64,000 nucleotides of DNA from Tessaracoccus sp. (GCF_016714275.1 NZ_JADJNP010000001.1:1488001-1552000), one strand, 5' to 3'; counted from the first letter of the stretch, positions 33,940-43,115 are shown. Made by a program: numbers and translations. The notes: a model not told the origin generated them from the letters alone.

Positions 33940-34910
33940 GCGTCGCGACCACGCGGCGGGGGCGCATGTCGCCCCCGCCGGTGGACGGCTACCGCACGTC
34001 GTCCACCCGGCAGCGCATGAAGAAGGCGCTGCCGCAGTACGGCGCGCTCGGCCCGTACTTCTTCTTTTTCTTCGTGTTCGGCGCGATGCCCATGGTCTTC
34101 ACCATGGTGCTCGCGTTCACGAACTGGTCAGGGCTGGGTGACATCACCTTCATCGGCTTCGAGAACTTCGGCTACCTCGTCACCGACCCGCTGTTCTACA
34201 AGTCTCTCCTCAACACCCTCATCCTCTGGGTCATGGGAACCGTGCCGACCCTGGCGCTGTCCACCATCGTCGCGCTGATGCTGAACTCGACCCTCCGGTT
34301 CTCCACCACCTACCGGGTCATCTACCTGATCCCCAACGTGACCTCCCTCGTCGCCATGGGTATCCTTTTCAGCTCGCTGTTCTCCAGCCAGTTCGGCCTG
34401 GCCAACGCCATCATCAACCTGTTCGGGTTCGGCAACATCGCCTGGCTGCAGAACGAGTGGGGCATCAAGATCGCGATCTCGGCCCTGACGGTGTGGTCCT
34501 TCGTCGGCTACAACTCGCTGCTGATCCTCGCCGGCCTCCAGGCCATCGACAAGACCCAGTACGAGTCGGCGGCGCTCGACGGCGCCAACGGCTGGCAGAC
34601 CTTCTTCCGGATCACGCTCCCCCAGCTGCGCCCGATCGTGCTGTTCATCACCCTGATGTCGACGATCGGCTCGCTCCAGAGCTTCACCGAGGCGCAGGTG
34701 CTCACGTCGTCGATGTCGTCGGGCGCGGCCTCCGCGGGTGGCGTCGGCAACTCGGGTCTGACCATGGTGCTCTACTTCTACGCCGTCGCGTTCCAGGAGA
34801 ACCGCTACGGCTACGGCGCCACCATCGCGTGGGGCGTGTTCGTCGTCGTGATGTTCTTCTCCGCCATCAACTGGCTCGTGACCCGTGAGCGCAAGGAGGC
34901 GGCACGATGA
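33936..34910 (+). CDS. Sugar ABC transporter permease (MalF/UgpA-like)
   Basis: A 324-residue permease with six main membrane segments, starting GPYFFFFFVFGAMPMVF. The EAA loop that docks the ATPase reads ESAALDGANGWQTFFRITLP. I start at ATG 33936, overlapping the binding-protein stop. The overlap with the second permease (ATGA) again indicates coupling. It pairs with the next gene to form the channel of a CUT1-type importer. Confidence 0.93.
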   Translation: MSVATTRRGRMSPPPVDGYRTSSTRQRMKKALPQYGALGPYFFFFFVFGAMPMVFTMVLAFTNWSGLGDITFIGFENFGYLVTDPLFYKSLLNTLILWVMGTVPTLALSTIVALMLNSTLRFSTTYRVIYLIPNVTSLVAMGILFSSLFSSQFGLANAIINLFGFGNIAWLQNEWGIKIAISALTVWSFVGYNSLLILAGLQAIDKTQYESAALDGANGWQTFFRITLPQLRPIVLFITLMSTIGSLQSFTEAQVLTSSMSSGAASAGGVGNSGLTMVLYFYAVAFQENRYGYGATIAWGVFVVVMFFSAINWLVTRERKEAAR

Positions 34911-35806
34911 GCATGTCCGCAAAGGCCGTCCCCGCCGCGCTGGCCGGGCCGGCGATCGAGACCGGCAGCCCTCGCCGCCGACGGCCCATCAGGCCGAGTG
35001 TCTTCCTGCGCCATGGCGGCCTCATCGTCGGCGCGGTCGTCTCGCTGTTCCCGTTCTACTGGATGTTCGTGCTCGCGACGCATCCCTCCGCGGTGATCTA
35101 CCAGTTCCCGCCGGTGATGACCCCGGGCGACAGGCTGGGCGCCAACATCGCGACGATCATGGAGAAGACCAACATCTGGGCGTCGATGACCAACACCGCG
35201 GTCGTCGCGCTGAGCGTCACCGTGCTTGTGCTGCTGGTCGCCTCCCTCGCCGCCTTCGCGTTCGCGAAGTACCAGTTCCCCGGCAAGAACCTGCTCTTCG
35301 CCATCGTGCTCGCGACGTTCCTGCTCCCCTCGCAGCTGGCGACGATCCCGCAGTTCCTGCTGATGAGCAAGCTGGGCTGGGTGGGCGACCTCAAGGCCCT
35401 CATCTTCCCCTCGCTCGCCAGCGCCTTCGGCGTCTTCTGGCTGCGGCAGTACGCGACCTCGGCGATCCCGAACGAGCTGCTGGAGGCCGCCACCATCGAC
35501 GGCTGCGGGTTCCTTCGCCAGTACCGGCACGTCTGCCTGCCGACGATCCGCCCCGCGTTGGCGTTCCTCGGCATCTTCACCTTCATCGGCTCGTGGAACG
35601 ACTTCATGTGGCCGTTGATCGTGCTGACGGACCCGAGCAAGCTCACCCTCCAGGTGGCGCTCAGTCAGTTGAAGACCGCACACGGGACGGACTACGGCAT
35701 GCTGATGGCGTCGTCGCTGATCGCGGTGCTCCCCCTGCTCGTGATCTTCTTCCTCGGCGCGAAGCAGTTCATGTCGGGCATCACCGAGGGCGCGGTCAAG
35801 GGGTAG
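34907..35806 (+). CDS. Sugar ABC transporter permease (MalG/UgpE-like)
   Basis: A 299-residue second permease with six membrane segments. The first is LIVGAVVSLFPFYWMFVLAT, and the EAA loop reads LLEAATIDGCGFLRQYRHVC. It ends the importer operon. No ATP-binding subunit follows; a hairpin terminator comes 17 bases after the stop, so a shared MsmX-type ATPase elsewhere must energise it. Confidence 0.93.
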   Translation: MSMSAKAVPAALAGPAIETGSPRRRRPIRPSVFLRHGGLIVGAVVSLFPFYWMFVLATHPSAVIYQFPPVMTPGDRLGANIATIMEKTNIWASMTNTAVVALSVTVLVLLVASLAAFAFAKYQFPGKNLLFAIVLATFLLPSQLATIPQFLLMSKLGWVGDLKALIFPSLASAFGVFWLRQYATSAIPNELLEAATIDGCGFLRQYRHVCLPTIRPALAFLGIFTFIGSWNDFMWPLIVLTDPSKLTLQVALSQLKTAHGTDYGMLMASSLIAVLPLLVIFFLGAKQFMSGITEGAVKG

Positions 35807-35822
35807 CGGCGCCCTGGACACG

Positions 35823-35865
35823 GCAAAGGGCCGGTGCCGATCGAGGATCGGCACCGGCCCTTTGC
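35823..35865. terminator. Bidirectional terminator between the importer and tpiA
   Basis: A perfect 20-bp stem with a 3-base loop (GAG), beginning GCAAAGGGCCGG. It separates the convergent importer and glycolytic operons. The arms end in TTTGC, giving a short U-run. Confidence 0.8.
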
Positions 35866-35870
35866 GGCTC

Positions 35871-36650
35871 TCAGAGCTGGTAGAACCGCACAATCGCGGC
35901 GAACTCGTCGGGCTGCAGCGACGCGCCACCCACGAGGGCGCCATCGATGTCGGGCTCCGACATGATCTGCGCGACGTTGCCGGACTTCACCGAGCCGCCG
36001 TACTGGATGCGCACCGCATCGGCCGTTGCGAAGTCGTACAGGGCGGCGACCTCTCGACGGATGGCGCCGCACACCTCCTGCGCGTCGGCCGGGGTGGCCA
36101 CCTCGCCGGTGCCGATCGCCCAGACCGGCTCGTACGCAATGACGAGACCCGCGACCTGCTCGGCCGTGAGGTCGGCCAGCGTGCCGCGCACCTGGTTCAG
36201 GGTGTACTCGACGTGGTCGCCGGCCTTGCGGATGTCAAGGCCCTCGCCCACGCAGACGATCGGGGTCATGCCGGCCGCGAGGACCTTCTTCGCCTTCGCG
36301 TTGATGATCTCGTCGGTCTCGCCGTAGTACTCGCGACGCTCCGAGTGGCCGACGATCACGTAGGCAACGCCCAGCTTCGACAGCATGGAGGTGGAGATCT
36401 CGCCGGTGTAGGCGCCGTTGTCGTGCTGCGACACGTTCTGCGCGCCGAGACCGAAGTGCAGGCGGTCGCCGTCGATAAGGGTGCGGACGGTGCGGAGATC
36501 CGTGAAAGGCACGCACAGCACCGCGTCGGACTTCGCCGGGTCCCAGTCCTTGTCGACGAGGGTGTAGTGGAGCTTCTCCACCAGTCCAGTGGCCTCAACG
36601 TGGTCGACGTTCATCTTCCAGTTACCGGCCATGATCGGCTTGCGGCTCAT
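35871..36650 (-). CDS. tpiA: Triose-phosphate isomerase
   Basis: A 259-residue TIM that interconverts DHAP and glyceraldehyde-3-phosphate. The active-site Lys is in AGNWKMN, the catalytic His in VIVGHSERR and the catalytic Glu in AYEPVWAIGTG. The phosphate loop GALVGGASL is intact. It overlaps the pgk stop by one base (TGATG), so the two are translated together. It is the last gene of the gap-pgk-tpiA cluster. Confidence 0.97.
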   Translation of the reverse strand: MSRKPIMAGNWKMNVDHVEATGLVEKLHYTLVDKDWDPAKSDAVLCVPFTDLRTVRTLIDGDRLHFGLGAQNVSQHDNGAYTGEISTSMLSKLGVAYVIVGHSERREYYGETDEIINAKAKKVLAAGMTPIVCVGEGLDIRKAGDHVEYTLNQVRGTLADLTAEQVAGLVIAYEPVWAIGTGEVATPADAQEVCGAIRREVAALYDFATADAVRIQYGGSVKSGNVAQIMSEPDIDGALVGGASLQPDEFAAIVRFYQL

Positions 36651-37864
36651 CAGTTGTCCTCCTCAAGAACGGAAATACCGGGCAGTTCCTTGCCCTCCAA
36701 GAACTCGAGCGACGCACCGCCGCCGGTCGAGATGTGGCCGAACGCCTCGTCGGCATGACCGAGAACGCGGACGGCGGCGGCGGAGTCTCCACCGCCGACG
36801 ACGGAGAGGCCATCGACCTCGGTGAGCGCCTGGGCGACTGCCGCGGTGCCGCTGGCGAGCGCCGGAATCTCGAACACGCCCATCGGGCCGTTCCAGAACA
36901 CCGTCTTGGCGCCACGGATGGCATCGGCGTACAGCTTCTCGGTCTCGGGACCGATGTCCAGGCCCTGCTTGTCCTCGGGGATGTCGTCGACGGAGACGAC
37001 GTCGACCTCGCCGATGACGGTGCGGGCGTCGAAATCCATGCCCGTCGCGACGCGCACGTCGACCGGCAGCAGGATCTGCTTGCCCTCCGCCTTCGCGGTC
37101 TCCAGGTAGCCGAGGCAGGTGTCGAGGTTCGACTCGTCCAGCAGCGAATTGCCGATGTTCTTGCCGAGGGCTTTCAGGAAGGTGAAGGTCATGCCGCCGC
37201 CGATGACCAGCGTGTCGGCGACCTTGAGCAAGTTCTCGATGACCGACAGCTTGTCCGCGACCTTTGCGCCGCCGAGGACGACGACGTAGGGGCGCGCGGG
37301 GGTCTCGGTCAGCTGCTTCAAGACGCCGACCTCCTTGGCGACGAGGAAGCCCGCTGCGTTCGGGAGAAGCTTGGCGACGTCGTATACGGAGGCCTGCTTG
37401 CGGTGCACGACACCGAAGCCGTCCGAGACGAAGATGTCACCGAAGGCCGCGTACTTGGCGGCGAGCGCCTGGCGCTCGGCCTCGTCCTTCGACTCCTCCG
37501 CCGGTTCGTAGCGCACGTTCTCCAGGAGGGCGACGTCACCGTCGGCCAGGGAAGCGACGGTGGCTTGCGCGGACTCGCCGACGACGTCACCGGCCAGCTT
37601 GACGTCCACGCCGAGCAACTCGCCGAGGCGGGCGGCGACGGGGGCCAGCGAGTACTTGGGGTTGGCCTCGCCCTTGGGGCGGCCCAGATGGGCCATGATG
37701 ACGACCCGGGCGCCAGCCTCGCGCAGCGCGGTCAACGTCGGGAGCGCGGCGCGGATGCGGCCGTCGTCGGTGATGTTCTTCTCAGCGTCCAGCGGGACGT
37801 TGAAGTCGCAGCGGATGAGGACCCGCTTGCCTGAGAGATCGCCGAGATCTGCAACAGACTTCAT
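36650..37864 (-). CDS. pgk: Phosphoglycerate kinase
   Basis: A 404-residue glycolytic kinase that makes ATP from 1,3-bisphosphoglycerate. The N-terminal signature RVLIRCDFNVPLD is present, as are the substrate-binding HLGRPKGE and the C-terminal nucleotide domain VVGGGDSAAAV with FGHISTGGGASLEFLEGK. AGGAAGG precedes the ATG by about 9 bases. It follows gap after a hairpin-containing spacer. Confidence 0.97.
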   Translation of the reverse strand: MKSVADLGDLSGKRVLIRCDFNVPLDAEKNITDDGRIRAALPTLTALREAGARVVIMAHLGRPKGEANPKYSLAPVAARLGELLGVDVKLAGDVVGESAQATVASLADGDVALLENVRYEPAEESKDEAERQALAAKYAAFGDIFVSDGFGVVHRKQASVYDVAKLLPNAAGFLVAKEVGVLKQLTETPARPYVVVLGGAKVADKLSVIENLLKVADTLVIGGGMTFTFLKALGKNIGNSLLDESNLDTCLGYLETAKAEGKQILLPVDVRVATGMDFDARTVIGEVDVVSVDDIPEDKQGLDIGPETEKLYADAIRGAKTVFWNGPMGVFEIPALASGTAAVAQALTEVDGLSVVGGGDSAAAVRVLGHADEAFGHISTGGGASLEFLEGKELPGISVLEEDN

Positions 37865-37907
37865 TGATGAGCCTTCCTAGAGGGTGTTCGGGGGTTGGGG
37901 GGAAGCG

Positions 37908-37950
37908 CAGACGGCCCCGCAACCCATAGCTGGGGTCGCGGGGCCGTCTG
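37908..37950. terminator. Hairpin between gap and pgk
   Basis: A 13-bp stem (CAGACGGCCCCGC and complement) around a 17-base loop that can itself pair ACCC with GGGT. It starts 13 bases after the gap stop. No U-tract follows, so it may be an attenuator or mRNA-stabilising stem that sets the gap:pgk ratio. Confidence 0.55.
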
Positions 37951-37963
37951 TCAAGCCACTAAA

Positions 37964-38959
<996 letters not shown>

Positions 38960-39016
38960 GAGGAATGTGATCCCTTTCGCTACCTTGCGCCCAAAGAGGC
39001 GCATACGGACGTGGTC

Positions 39017-39044
39017 ATCCTAACCGTCTGAACCGTCCTGGCAA
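39017..39044 (-). promoter_or_regulatory. Promoter of gap-pgk-tpiA
   Basis: On the minus strand TTGCCA (39044-39039) and TAGGAT (39022-39017) are separated by 16 bp. The start site would fall near 39010, leaving about 50 bases of leader before the gap ATG. Unlike many neighbours this gene has a normal leader. Confidence 0.5.
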
Positions 39045-39070
39045 CCGTAGGGGTCCAATATTGGCGGGAT

Positions 39071-40057
39071 CTACTCTCCGTCGCGTAGCTCCGGGGGGAG
39101 GCTGGCCTCCGTGCCGGGGAGCCCCGCGTCCTCCGCCGCCTTGTCAGCGGTGGCGAGGAGCCTGCGGATGCGCCCGGCGATGGCGTCCTTTGTCAGCGGC
39201 GGGGTGTGCAGCTGGCCGAGCTCCTCCAGGCTGGCCTGGCGGTGGGTGAGCCGCAACTGGCCGGCCTCGCGCAGGTGCTCGGGCACGTCGTCGCCCAGGA
39301 TCTCCATGGCTCGCTCGACGCGCGCGCTGGCCGTCACGGCAGCGCGGGCGGACCTTCGAAGGTTGGCGTCGTCGAAGTTGGCGAGCCGGTTGACGTTGGC
39401 CCGGACCTCCTTGCGCTTGCGGCGGCCGTCCCACTCGATGCGGGACTCGGCCGCGCCCATGCGGGTGAGGAGGTCCGCGATGGCGTCGCCGTCGCGCAGG
39501 ACGATGCGTTCGACGCCGCGCACGTCGCGGGACTTGACGACGATGCCGAGGCGCCGGGCCGCGCCGACGAGCGCGAGCGCGGCCTCAGACCCCGGGCAGG
39601 TGATCTCCAGCGACATCGACCTCCCGGGCTCGGTCAGGGAGCCACGGGCGAGAAACGCCGCGCGCCACACGGCGACGGCGTCGGCGACCGAGCCCCCGAC
39701 GACGGCGGGCGGCAGGCCGCGTACGGGACGACGGTGCTGGTCGACAAGGCCGGTGAGCCGCGCTAGCTGCTCGCCCTCGCGCACGACGCGGAGCGTGTAG
39801 CGGGGACCGCGACGCAGACCCGAGCCGTTGATCACGAGGAGCTCGGACTCGATCGAGAACAACTCACCGATGAAGGCGCGCAGCCGCCGGGCCGCCGCGC
39901 CCGTGTCGAACTCGGCCTCGACGACGATCCGTCCACCCACCAGATGCAGGCCGCCCGCGAAGCGCAGCATGGTCGCCACTTCGGCGCGCGCCACCGACGC
40001 GTGGGGGGCGGGCACGCTCGCCAGTTCGGATTTCACCTTCTGTGTCAAAGCCACCAT
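39071..40057 (-). CDS. whiA: DNA-binding sporulation/cell-division regulator WhiA
   Basis: A 328-residue WhiA with an N-terminal LAGLIDADG-homing-endonuclease-like domain (MLRFAGGLHLVGG, AAFLARGSLTEP) lacking endonuclease acidic residues as in the family, and a C-terminal HTH region LRLTHRQASLEELGQL. The ATG start sits within ACTGCCATGG. It lies directly after yvcK and rapZ, the conserved rapZ-yvcK-whiA order. It controls cell-division or sporulation genes in streptomycetes; in non-sporulating relatives its targets are less clear. Confidence 0.95.
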   Translation of the reverse strand: MVALTQKVKSELASVPAPHASVARAEVATMLRFAGGLHLVGGRIVVEAEFDTGAAARRLRAFIGELFSIESELLVINGSGLRRGPRYTLRVVREGEQLARLTGLVDQHRRPVRGLPPAVVGGSVADAVAVWRAAFLARGSLTEPGRSMSLEITCPGSEAALALVGAARRLGIVVKSRDVRGVERIVLRDGDAIADLLTRMGAAESRIEWDGRRKRKEVRANVNRLANFDDANLRRSARAAVTASARVERAMEILGDDVPEHLREAGQLRLTHRQASLEELGQLHTPPLTKDAIAGRIRRLLATADKAAEDAGLPGTEASLPPELRDGE

Positions 40058-40084
40058 GGCAGTGTGCCATACCCGGCCGGCCGC

Positions 40085-41032
40085 CTACCTCGAGATGACC
40101 TCGCTCAGCACCGCGGCCAGGCGATGCCGATCGTGCGTTGCCGAGCCGTCGCGCGCCGCGACGTCGGCCTTGACGAGACGCGCCCCCAGAGACGTGACGA
40201 TCCCCTCGAGTTGAGGGTCGGTCGCGGCGAACCGCTCGTCTGCGATCACGACGTCGAGCCGCAGCTGTTCCACGTGCTCGACGAGCAGCTCGATGTGCCG
40301 CGAGGCGGTGAAGCCGTCGGTCTCCGCCGCGGGTGCGACGTTCAACACGAGGACCCGCTGCGCCGTCGTCGTCCGGATGGCCTCCGCGAGCTCCGGGACG
40401 AGCAGGTGCGGGATCACGCTGGTGAACCACGAACCCGGCCCGAGGACCACGCTGTCGGCCTCCAGCACCGCCTGCACCGCCTCCGGCCGCGCCGGGGGCC
40501 TGTCGGGAACCAGCCGGACGTGCTGCACGGTCGCGCGGGACTTCGCCACGGTCGCCTGGCCGCTGAGCGTGCACACCTCGTCGGGCGCGATCGGGTCGAG
40601 TCCGACCACATCGGCCTCGATCTCGAGCGGCACGGAACTCATGGGAAGCACGCGGCCGCGGGTGCGCAGCAGGCTGCCGACCATGTCGAGGCCGGCCACC
40701 GGGTCGCCGAGATGCTGCCAGAGGCCTGCGATGAGGAGGTTGCCGATCGCGTGGCCGGCGAGCGGCCCCTCGCCCGTGAACCGGGCCTGGAGCACGTCGG
40801 CCCAGGCGCGGCCGTCGTGGTCGTCGGAACACAGCGCCGCCAGCGCCATCCGCAGGTCGCCGGGAGGAAGGATGTCGAACTCCTCGCGCAGGCGGCCGGA
40901 GGAGCCCCCGTCGTCGGCGACCGTGACGACCGCGGTGAGGCGGTCGGTGATCCGCCGCAGCGCGGTCAGCGAAGCGGCCAGTCCGTGTCCCCCACCCAGC
41001 GCGACGACGCGGGGCAGGTCGTGGATGCTCAT
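40085..41032 (-). CDS. yvcK: YvcK/CofD-like gluconeogenesis factor
   Basis: A 315-residue protein of the YvcK/CofD family, which binds UDP-sugars and is needed for growth on gluconeogenic carbon and for cell shape in some bacteria. The N terminus is VVALGGGHGLAASLTALR and the conserved VVTVADDGGSSGRLR follows. The start overlaps the rapZ stop (ATGA). It stands in the conserved rapZ-yvcK-whiA operon. The biochemical reaction is not established. Confidence 0.93.
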   Translation of the reverse strand: MSIHDLPRVVALGGGHGLAASLTALRRITDRLTAVVTVADDGGSSGRLREEFDILPPGDLRMALAALCSDDHDGRAWADVLQARFTGEGPLAGHAIGNLLIAGLWQHLGDPVAGLDMVGSLLRTRGRVLPMSSVPLEIEADVVGLDPIAPDEVCTLSGQATVAKSRATVQHVRLVPDRPPARPEAVQAVLEADSVVLGPGSWFTSVIPHLLVPELAEAIRTTTAQRVLVLNVAPAAETDGFTASRHIELLVEHVEQLRLDVVIADERFAATDPQLEGIVTSLGARLVKADVAARDGSATHDRHRLAAVLSEVISR

Positions 41033-41889
41033 TCCTTGCCCAGGTCGCGGTGGAGGACGGTGCTCGGATAGCCGTTCTCGCGGAGGCGGACGGCGAGTTC
41101 CTCGGCCATCGACGTCGACCGGTGCTTTCCTCCCGTGCAGCCGATCGCGACCGTCACCTGCCGCTTGCCCTCGGCCAGGTAGCCGGGCGCGACCGTCGCG
41201 AGCAGCGACATCATGTGGTCTTGGAAGTCCTGGGCGGCCTGGTGCTTCAGGACGTACTGTGCGACGTCGCGGCTGAGCCCCGACTTCGGGCGCAGTTCCG
41301 GGATCCAGAACGGATTCGGCAGGAACCGGACGTCGAAGACCATGTCGGCGTCGATCGGGACGCCGTTCTTGAATCCGAACGAGATGAGTGAGATCTTGAG
41401 CCGGTCCGCGGTGTCGTCGCCGAAGTGGTTGGCGATCCGCTGAACCAGGTGCCGGGCGGACAGCCTGCTGGTGTCGACGACGATGTCCGCCTTTGCGCGT
41501 TGGTCGGCGAGCAGCAGCCGCTCGCGCCGGATGCCCTCCATCAGCCGGTCGTCGCCCTGCAGCGGCAGCGGGCGCCGGTTCGACTCCTGGCGCTGGACGA
41601 TGACGTCGTCGTCGGCCTCGAGGAAGACGGTGGTGACGGTGGCGCCGAGCGCCTTGATGTCGGCCACGGCCTTCGGGAGCTGCTCGAACTGCTCGCGGGA
41701 GCGCACGTCGACGACGACGGCGATGCGGAAAGTGCCGTCGCGTCGCATGGTCTCCACCAGCGTGGGGATCAGCACCGGCGGGAGGTTGTCCACCACGTAC
41801 CAGCCGAGGTCCTCCATGGTGTGGGCCGCGGTGCGCCGCCCGGCCCCCGACAGGCCGGTGATGAGCGCGATCTGCAACGGGTCCGTCAT
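41029..41889 (-). CDS. rapZ: RapZ family nucleotide-binding protein
   Basis: A 286-residue RapZ (YvcJ) homologue. The N-terminal P-loop reads ITGLSGAGRRTAAHTMEDL, then WYVVDNLPP, and the C-terminal domain has TVAIGCTGGKHRS. The P-loop has Arg where Lys is canonical, and Arg again where Ser/Thr would follow, so nucleotide binding may be altered. ATG 41889 is preceded by TAGGCT at 7 bases and no Shine-Dalgarno, thus probably leaderless. It is the first gene of the rapZ-yvcK-whiA operon. Outside enterobacteria its role is not settled. Confidence 0.93.
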   Translation of the reverse strand: MTDPLQIALITGLSGAGRRTAAHTMEDLGWYVVDNLPPVLIPTLVETMRRDGTFRIAVVVDVRSREQFEQLPKAVADIKALGATVTTVFLEADDDVIVQRQESNRRPLPLQGDDRLMEGIRRERLLLADQRAKADIVVDTSRLSARHLVQRIANHFGDDTADRLKISLISFGFKNGVPIDADMVFDVRFLPNPFWIPELRPKSGLSRDVAQYVLKHQAAQDFQDHMMSLLATVAPGYLAEGKRQVTVAIGCTGGKHRSTSMAEELAVRLRENGYPSTVLHRDLGKE

Positions 41890-41896
41890 GCGGGCC

Positions 41897-41902
41897 AGCC
41901 TA
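41897..41902 (-). promoter_or_regulatory. Leaderless-type -10 box (TAGGCT) for rapZ-yvcK-whiA
   Basis: TAGGCT on the minus strand ends 7 bases before the ATG at 41889, with no ribosome-binding site. Confidence 0.5.
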
Positions 41903-41936
41903 TCCCGCATCGACCCATCGGCGAGGCGCTGTCGGT

Positions 41937-42052
41937 GACGCCAGCGCTGCATCGTGACGCCTGCCTAGCGCACCGTGACGCCAGGGTCCCACCGACGACG
42001 CCAGCGTTACGTCGTGGCGCCTGCCCCGTACGGCCCTCCAGCGCAGGCGCCA
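41937..42052. repeat. 29-bp direct repeat and adjoining inverted repeat
   Basis: Copy 1 (41937-41965) and copy 2 (41997-42025) start 60 bases apart and share GACGCCAGCG and CGCCTGCC. Within copy 2, TGGCGCCTGC (42015-42024) pairs with GCAGGCGCCA (42043-42052). Partial related units follow up to about 42095. This looks like a decayed repetitive element. Confidence 0.55.
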
Positions 42053-42217
42053 CCATCAAACGCAGGCGGCTTCGTCCGAGGACAGGCGTCACGGAGCCGC
42101 GCGAGCCGACACCGTGTCATCGCTTTGAGGACACAAGCACGGCAGCAAGCACGAAGCGGCCCCTCCCGTCGTCGTTACTGCTTGACTACGTCTGACCCAC
42201 CACGAAGGCGAGGAAGC

Positions 42218-42358
42218 ATGCGTCCCATCGATGCCGCTCACAAGACCACCCGGGTTCTGCGCCAAACGGTCCTGATCGCGCTCGCCACGGTCCTAATCCC
42301 CGCCGGAGCCGGCGCGACGACGGCCGACGCAGCCTCCCGCTTCACCACGACGCGCTGA
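42218..42358 (+). CDS. Possible 46-residue signal-peptide-like ORF
   Basis: A short ORF starting at ATG 42218 with GAGG 5-6 bases upstream. The product has a positively charged N-region (MRPIDAAHKTTRVLRQ), a hydrophobic core (VLIALATVLIPAGA) and AxA-type cleavage candidates (TADAAS), then stops after RFTTTR. It resembles the export signal of a secreted protein whose body is missing. It could be a remnant or a tiny secreted peptide; coding status is unsure. Confidence 0.35.
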   Translation: MRPIDAAHKTTRVLRQTVLIALATVLIPAGAGATTADAASRFTTTR

Positions 42359-42578
42359 TCCGGGAACGCCCAGCGCCGCACGCGCAACGGGCCGACGCCT
42401 GAACCGTCGGCGGCCTGCGAGGTCAATTTCGTTCAGTTGCCCCGCGATCTGGGACTGGCCAGGTTTGATCCGTCAGGATACTGACGTCCGTAACCTCGCT
42501 GACCGGCTGCAGCTGCCGGAGATGACGGATCCGACCTGAGAGGCCATCTCGGCCGACCGAAACAACCTCAGTGGTCAG

Positions 42579-43103
42579 TCAAGGCCTAGGACGGAATACA
42601 GGTTCCTCATGCGCGCCTCTACCGCTATGCAGCGCAGCCAGCGCGTCAGCCGCGGCGAAACCGGAGTACCTGAGTCGGTTGGCCATGGCGTCCAACTCGG
42701 ACCGAGACGACGCCGGGACGCGCGCCACGTCGTATCTCGTCTCACCGTTCTCGACATAGGCGTGACGAGCGGAGACGATATCGGTCGGATCGTGCTGAGG
42801 CACCAGGATCAGATGAGCATGGGCTACACCGAACCCGTGCACGACCATCCCGACTCGCAGCGGCGACAGTTCCTCGCGCATCCGCCGCCCAATCCTCTGC
42901 GCCACAACCATGATGTGGGCCGCGAGATCGTCCGGAATGTCCGTGAAGTGGTCGATATGTTCGCGCGGAACCACAAGGCACTCGCCAGGGCGCGTCGGCC
43001 GCAGCGTCACGAACGCCAGAGCCTGGGCGTCGGTGTGGACGATGCTCGCCTCGCCGCGCCCTGCGGCAATCTCGCAGAAGGGACAAACTATCGTCGACGT
43101 CAT
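42579..43103 (-). CDS. HIT domain protein
   Basis: A 174-residue histidine-triad protein. The N terminus CPFCEIAAGRGEASIVHTD is a C-x2-C-type HIT entry, then RPTRPGECLVVPREHIDHFTDIP. The active-site loop reads H-A-H-L-I-L-V, so the third His of H-x-H-x-H is replaced by Ile while the central nucleophile His remains. It is probably a nucleotide hydrolase or transferase. TACAGT 6 bases before the ATG suggests a leaderless mRNA. It is divergent from the 2H phosphoesterase gene. Confidence 0.87.
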   Translation of the reverse strand: MTSTIVCPFCEIAAGRGEASIVHTDAQALAFVTLRPTRPGECLVVPREHIDHFTDIPDDLAAHIMVVAQRIGRRMREELSPLRVGMVVHGFGVAHAHLILVPQHDPTDIVSARHAYVENGETRYDVARVPASSRSELDAMANRLRYSGFAAADALAALHSGRGAHEEPVFRPRP

Positions 43104-43109
43104 ACACCC

Positions 43110-43115
43110 ACTGTA
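43110..43115 (-). promoter_or_regulatory. Leaderless-type -10 box (TACAGT) for the HIT gene
   Basis: TACAGT on the minus strand lies 6 bases before the ATG at 43103. It is a good -10 match and no ribosome-binding site follows. Confidence 0.5.

Larger units (their letters stand above)
41890..42578. other. Gene-poor 689-bp region with short repeats
   Basis: Between rapZ and the HIT gene no well-supported gene is visible apart from a 46-codon ORF. The left half carries a 29-base direct repeat (25 of 29 identical) at 41937-41965 and 41997-42025, and an inverted pair nearby. The right half (42359-42578) shows no recognisable motif. The rapZ promoter lies at its left edge. Confidence 0.5.

Noticed and set aside
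41937..42095. CRISPR array
   Set aside because: Only two imperfect 29-base copies and no regular spacers or cas genes.
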